Shown: piece after piece, positions 62,297-64,000 of the stretch | Layout of the letters: each line of letters begins with the position of its first letter | Numbering within the stretch: the stretch's first letter is position 1 | Assembly: GCA_016930085.1 (NCBI GenBank) | Contig: JAFGHO010000014.1 | Coordinates: 35,985 to 99,984 of the forward strand | Source: Spirochaetales bacterium | GTDB lineage: Bacteria; Spirochaetota; Spirochaetia; SZUA-6; JAFGRV01 | DNA: 64,000 bases | Direction: 5' to 3' | Notes under the pieces: generated by a model | The model's input: the letters and a program-made list of their open reading frames with translations, nothing else | Told to the model about the DNA's origin: nothing | Database searches by the model: none | Position numbers and translations under genes: made by a program

Positions 62297-64000
62297 ATGA
62301 CTGATACCATGATCGATATGCTGGGCGGGCTTTACGGCAGGGAACGGGCGGCCCCGCTGTATCGGCGGCTCGAGAAATTATTCGCCGGTTTCCACCGGCG
62401 ACCAGGCGGCGCCGGCGGGCGGTATGCATTGACGGAAAAGGACGCGGTGCTTATCGTCTATCCGGATCAGCTCAATGACGGTGAAAAGCCCGGTTTCGAA
62501 GTCATGGAACGGTTTCTGCTTTCATATGTCCGGGATGCCGTCAACACCCTGCACATACTCCCTTTCTTTCCGTACTCTTCCGATGACGGGTTTTCGATCA
62601 TCGATTACCGGGAGGCAGACAGAGCGTATGGGGGCTGGGAAGGTATCCGCCGGCTCGGCAAGCGCTACCGGCTGATGTTCGATGCCGTACTCAATCACGT
62701 TTCCGCCAAAAGCGGGTGGTTCGAGGAGTTTTGCGCGGGAAATGAGGAATTCGCTTCATATTTTATCACTTGCGATCCGGATGCCGACCTCTCTGCGGTT
62801 GTCCGTCCGCGTTCCTCACCCCTGCTCACCCCGTTTTCGACCAGCCGCGGAGAGAAGCGGCTCTGGACGACTTTCAGCGCGGACCAGATCGATCTCAACT
62901 ACAGGAACCCCGACGTGTTCCTCCGGATGGTCGAAATCATGCTTTTTTATATATCCCGCGGGGCGGCCGTCATTCGGCTCGACGCCGTCGCGTATATCTG
63001 GAAGGAACCCGGTACATCCTGTATCCATTTGCCCCAGGTACACCTTATCGTGAAACTCTTCCGGCTGATACTCGACCGGATCGCACCGCATGTCGTCCTC
63101 ATCACCGAAACGAATGTCCCCCACAGGGAAAATATCAGTTATCTGGGAAACGGGAATGACGAGGCGCAAATGGTGTACCAGTTTCCGCTTCCGCCGCTGA
63201 TCGCGCACGCCCTTCTTTGGGAAGACAGCCGCTTTCTTGCCGGATGGGCCGGGGGACTCGATCTGCCCGGAACGGATGCTGCCTTCTTCAATTTTACCGC
63301 ATCGCACGACGGTATCGGGGTCAGGCCGCTTGCCGGTCTGGTCCCGGAAAAAGATATCGACGGCCTCGTCGCTCTCACAAAACAGCGGGGGGGCACCGTC
63401 TCGTATAAAACAAACAGCGACGGGAGCAGAAGTCCTTACGAACTCAATATCAATTATATGAGTCTTCTCGAAAAGCCCGGAGAACCGGAGGAAGCCGCCG
63501 TGCGCCGTTTTCTTCTGTCACAGTCGATCATGCTCGCGTTTCCCGGTGTCCCCGGCATCTATTTCCATTCTCTTGCCGGTTCGATAAACGACTCAGCGGC
63601 CCTCACCGAAACCGGCATACCTCGGAGTATCAACAGGGAAAAGCTTTCCGTCGACCGGCTTGTCCGTGAATTGAATGAGAACAGGAGAAGGAAAACGGTT
63701 TTTTCCTGTTATAAAAAGATGCTTTCAATCCGGAGGAATGAAACGGCTTTCAGTCCCCGTGCCCCATTTGAAGTGATGCACACTAATGGGGCGGTGTTCG
63801 CGATCCGGAGAACCGGTGAAAACGGTCATCGGGTTATCGCCGTTCATAATATGTCTTCCGGAATAACGGAGATACGGCTTGTTTCCGGCTTGCAAGGGAA
63901 ACATCGGCTTCGCGATCTTTTGACGCGGAAGATTTTTGAAACGGCCGGGGATGGATGTTTGTCTCTTACCCTCGGGCCGAACGAGTTCCTCTGGCTGAAA
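62297..64000 (+). CDS. GH13_18 phosphorylase, probable glucosylglycerate phosphorylase (3' end cut)
   Basis: 568 codons are in the window and the frame is open at the right edge; the final residues LGPNEFLWLK suggest only a few are missing. It has the sucrose-phosphorylase fold: LIVYPDQLNDG, HILPFFPYSSDDGFSIIDY, nucleophile Asp229 in VIRLDAVAYIWKEPGTSCIHL, acid/base Glu271 in ITETNVPHRENISYLG and transition-state Asp338 in SHDGIGVRPL. The KEPGTSCIHLPQVH and NVPHRENISY segments resemble glucosylglycerate phosphorylases such as YcjM. It would release glucose 1-phosphate and glycerate. The start is 36 bases after the phosphatase gene. Confidence 0.87.
   Translation, partial: MTDTMIDMLGGLYGRERAAPLYRRLEKLFAGFHRRPGGAGGRYALTEKDAVLIVYPDQLNDGEKPGFEVMERFLLSYVRDAVNTLHILPFFPYSSDDGFSIIDYREADRAYGGWEGIRRLGKRYRLMFDAVLNHVSAKSGWFEEFCAGNEEFASYFITCDPDADLSAVVRPRSSPLLTPFSTSRGEKRLWTTFSADQIDLNYRNPDVFLRMVEIMLFYISRGAAVIRLDAVAYIWKEPGTSCIHLPQVHLIVKLFRLILDRIAPHVVLITETNVPHRENISYLGNGNDEAQMVYQFPLPPLIAHALLWEDSRFLAGWAGGLDLPGTDAAFFNFTASHDGIGVRPLAGLVPEKDIDGLVALTKQRGGTVSYKTNSDGSRSPYELNINYMSLLEKPGEPEEAAVRRFLLSQSIMLAFPGVPGIYFHSLAGSINDSAALTETGIPRSINREKLSVDRLVRELNENRRRKTVFSCYKKMLSIRRNETAFSPRAPFEVMHTNGAVFAIRRTGENGHRVIAVHNMSSGITEIRLVSGLQGKHRLRDLLTRKIFETAGDGCLSLTLGPNEFLWLK

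Noticed and set aside
1..64000. CRISPR array, transposase, integrase or phage genes
   Set aside because: No direct-repeat arrays and no motifs of these families were seen in any frame; the window looks like core and lifestyle genes only.

Overview
The window is a gene-dense chromosomal segment from a free-living, probably anaerobic spirochaete or close relative; no phage, insertion sequence or CRISPR array is visible. The clearest taxonomic signal is the run rpsB-tsf-frr-uppS-cdsA-dxr-rseP, a gene order I associate with treponemes and other spirochaetes. A DUF4321 protein and maf sit just before it. Further support comes from a cyclophilin-FKBP double immunophilin, many lipoproteins with relaxed lipoboxes, a CpXC protein and a large alpha-helical protein resembling spirochaete-restricted families. 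Species cannot be named by eye. Four convergent gene pairs abut or overlap by a few bases, so the genome is compact.

Layout. 1-800: start of an HD-domain (RelA/SpoT-like) gene, a hypothetical gene and tRNA-Arg(CCG). 1-8.6 kb: the translation, isoprenoid, phospholipid and cell-envelope operon. 8.7-14 kb: CpXC protein, WD40-like exported protein and a C39-like lipoprotein with a propeller tail. 14-25 kb: DEAH helicase, cyclic-nucleotide-type regulator, SLBB export protein, cysteine desulfurase with ThiI, and IleS. 25-33 kb: HisH-HisF, a YibE/F membrane protein, alkaline phosphatase and alpha-glucan phosphorylase. 33-43 kb: small lipoproteins, a VWA protein, a second Crp-type regulator with striking dyad DNA, QueG, a DUF362 ferredoxin and Ogt. 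43-50.8 kb: a complete seven-gene tripartite ABC-2 export operon headed by its own TetR regulator. 50.8-56.6 kb: a sulfide-to-homocysteine module (HcyBio, NIL-ferredoxin, UPF0280) beside a homocysteine methyltransferase/methylene-THF reductase fusion, so de novo methionine synthesis can be inferred. 56.7-64 kb: alanine racemase, then a tightly coupled operon (M20-like protein, GpgS, GT4 glycosyltransferase, HAD phosphatase, GH13_18 phosphorylase) that fits synthesis and recycling of glucosylglycerate or mannosylglucosylglycerate as compatible solute.

Most interesting points: (1) the glucosylglycerate-type operon with a degenerate M20 protein as first gene; (2) a pair of perfect dyads sharing TTGTCAGT/ACTGACAA, one arm lying on the -35 of a lipoprotein gene that also has a coupled 22-codon leader; (3) repeated promoter-to-ATG spacing that predicts leaderless mRNAs for hisH, alr, the DEAH helicase and the SLBB gene; (4) the homocysteine module; (5) a lipoprotein with three WxxW modules. 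All assignments are by eye; no searches or folding programs were run.
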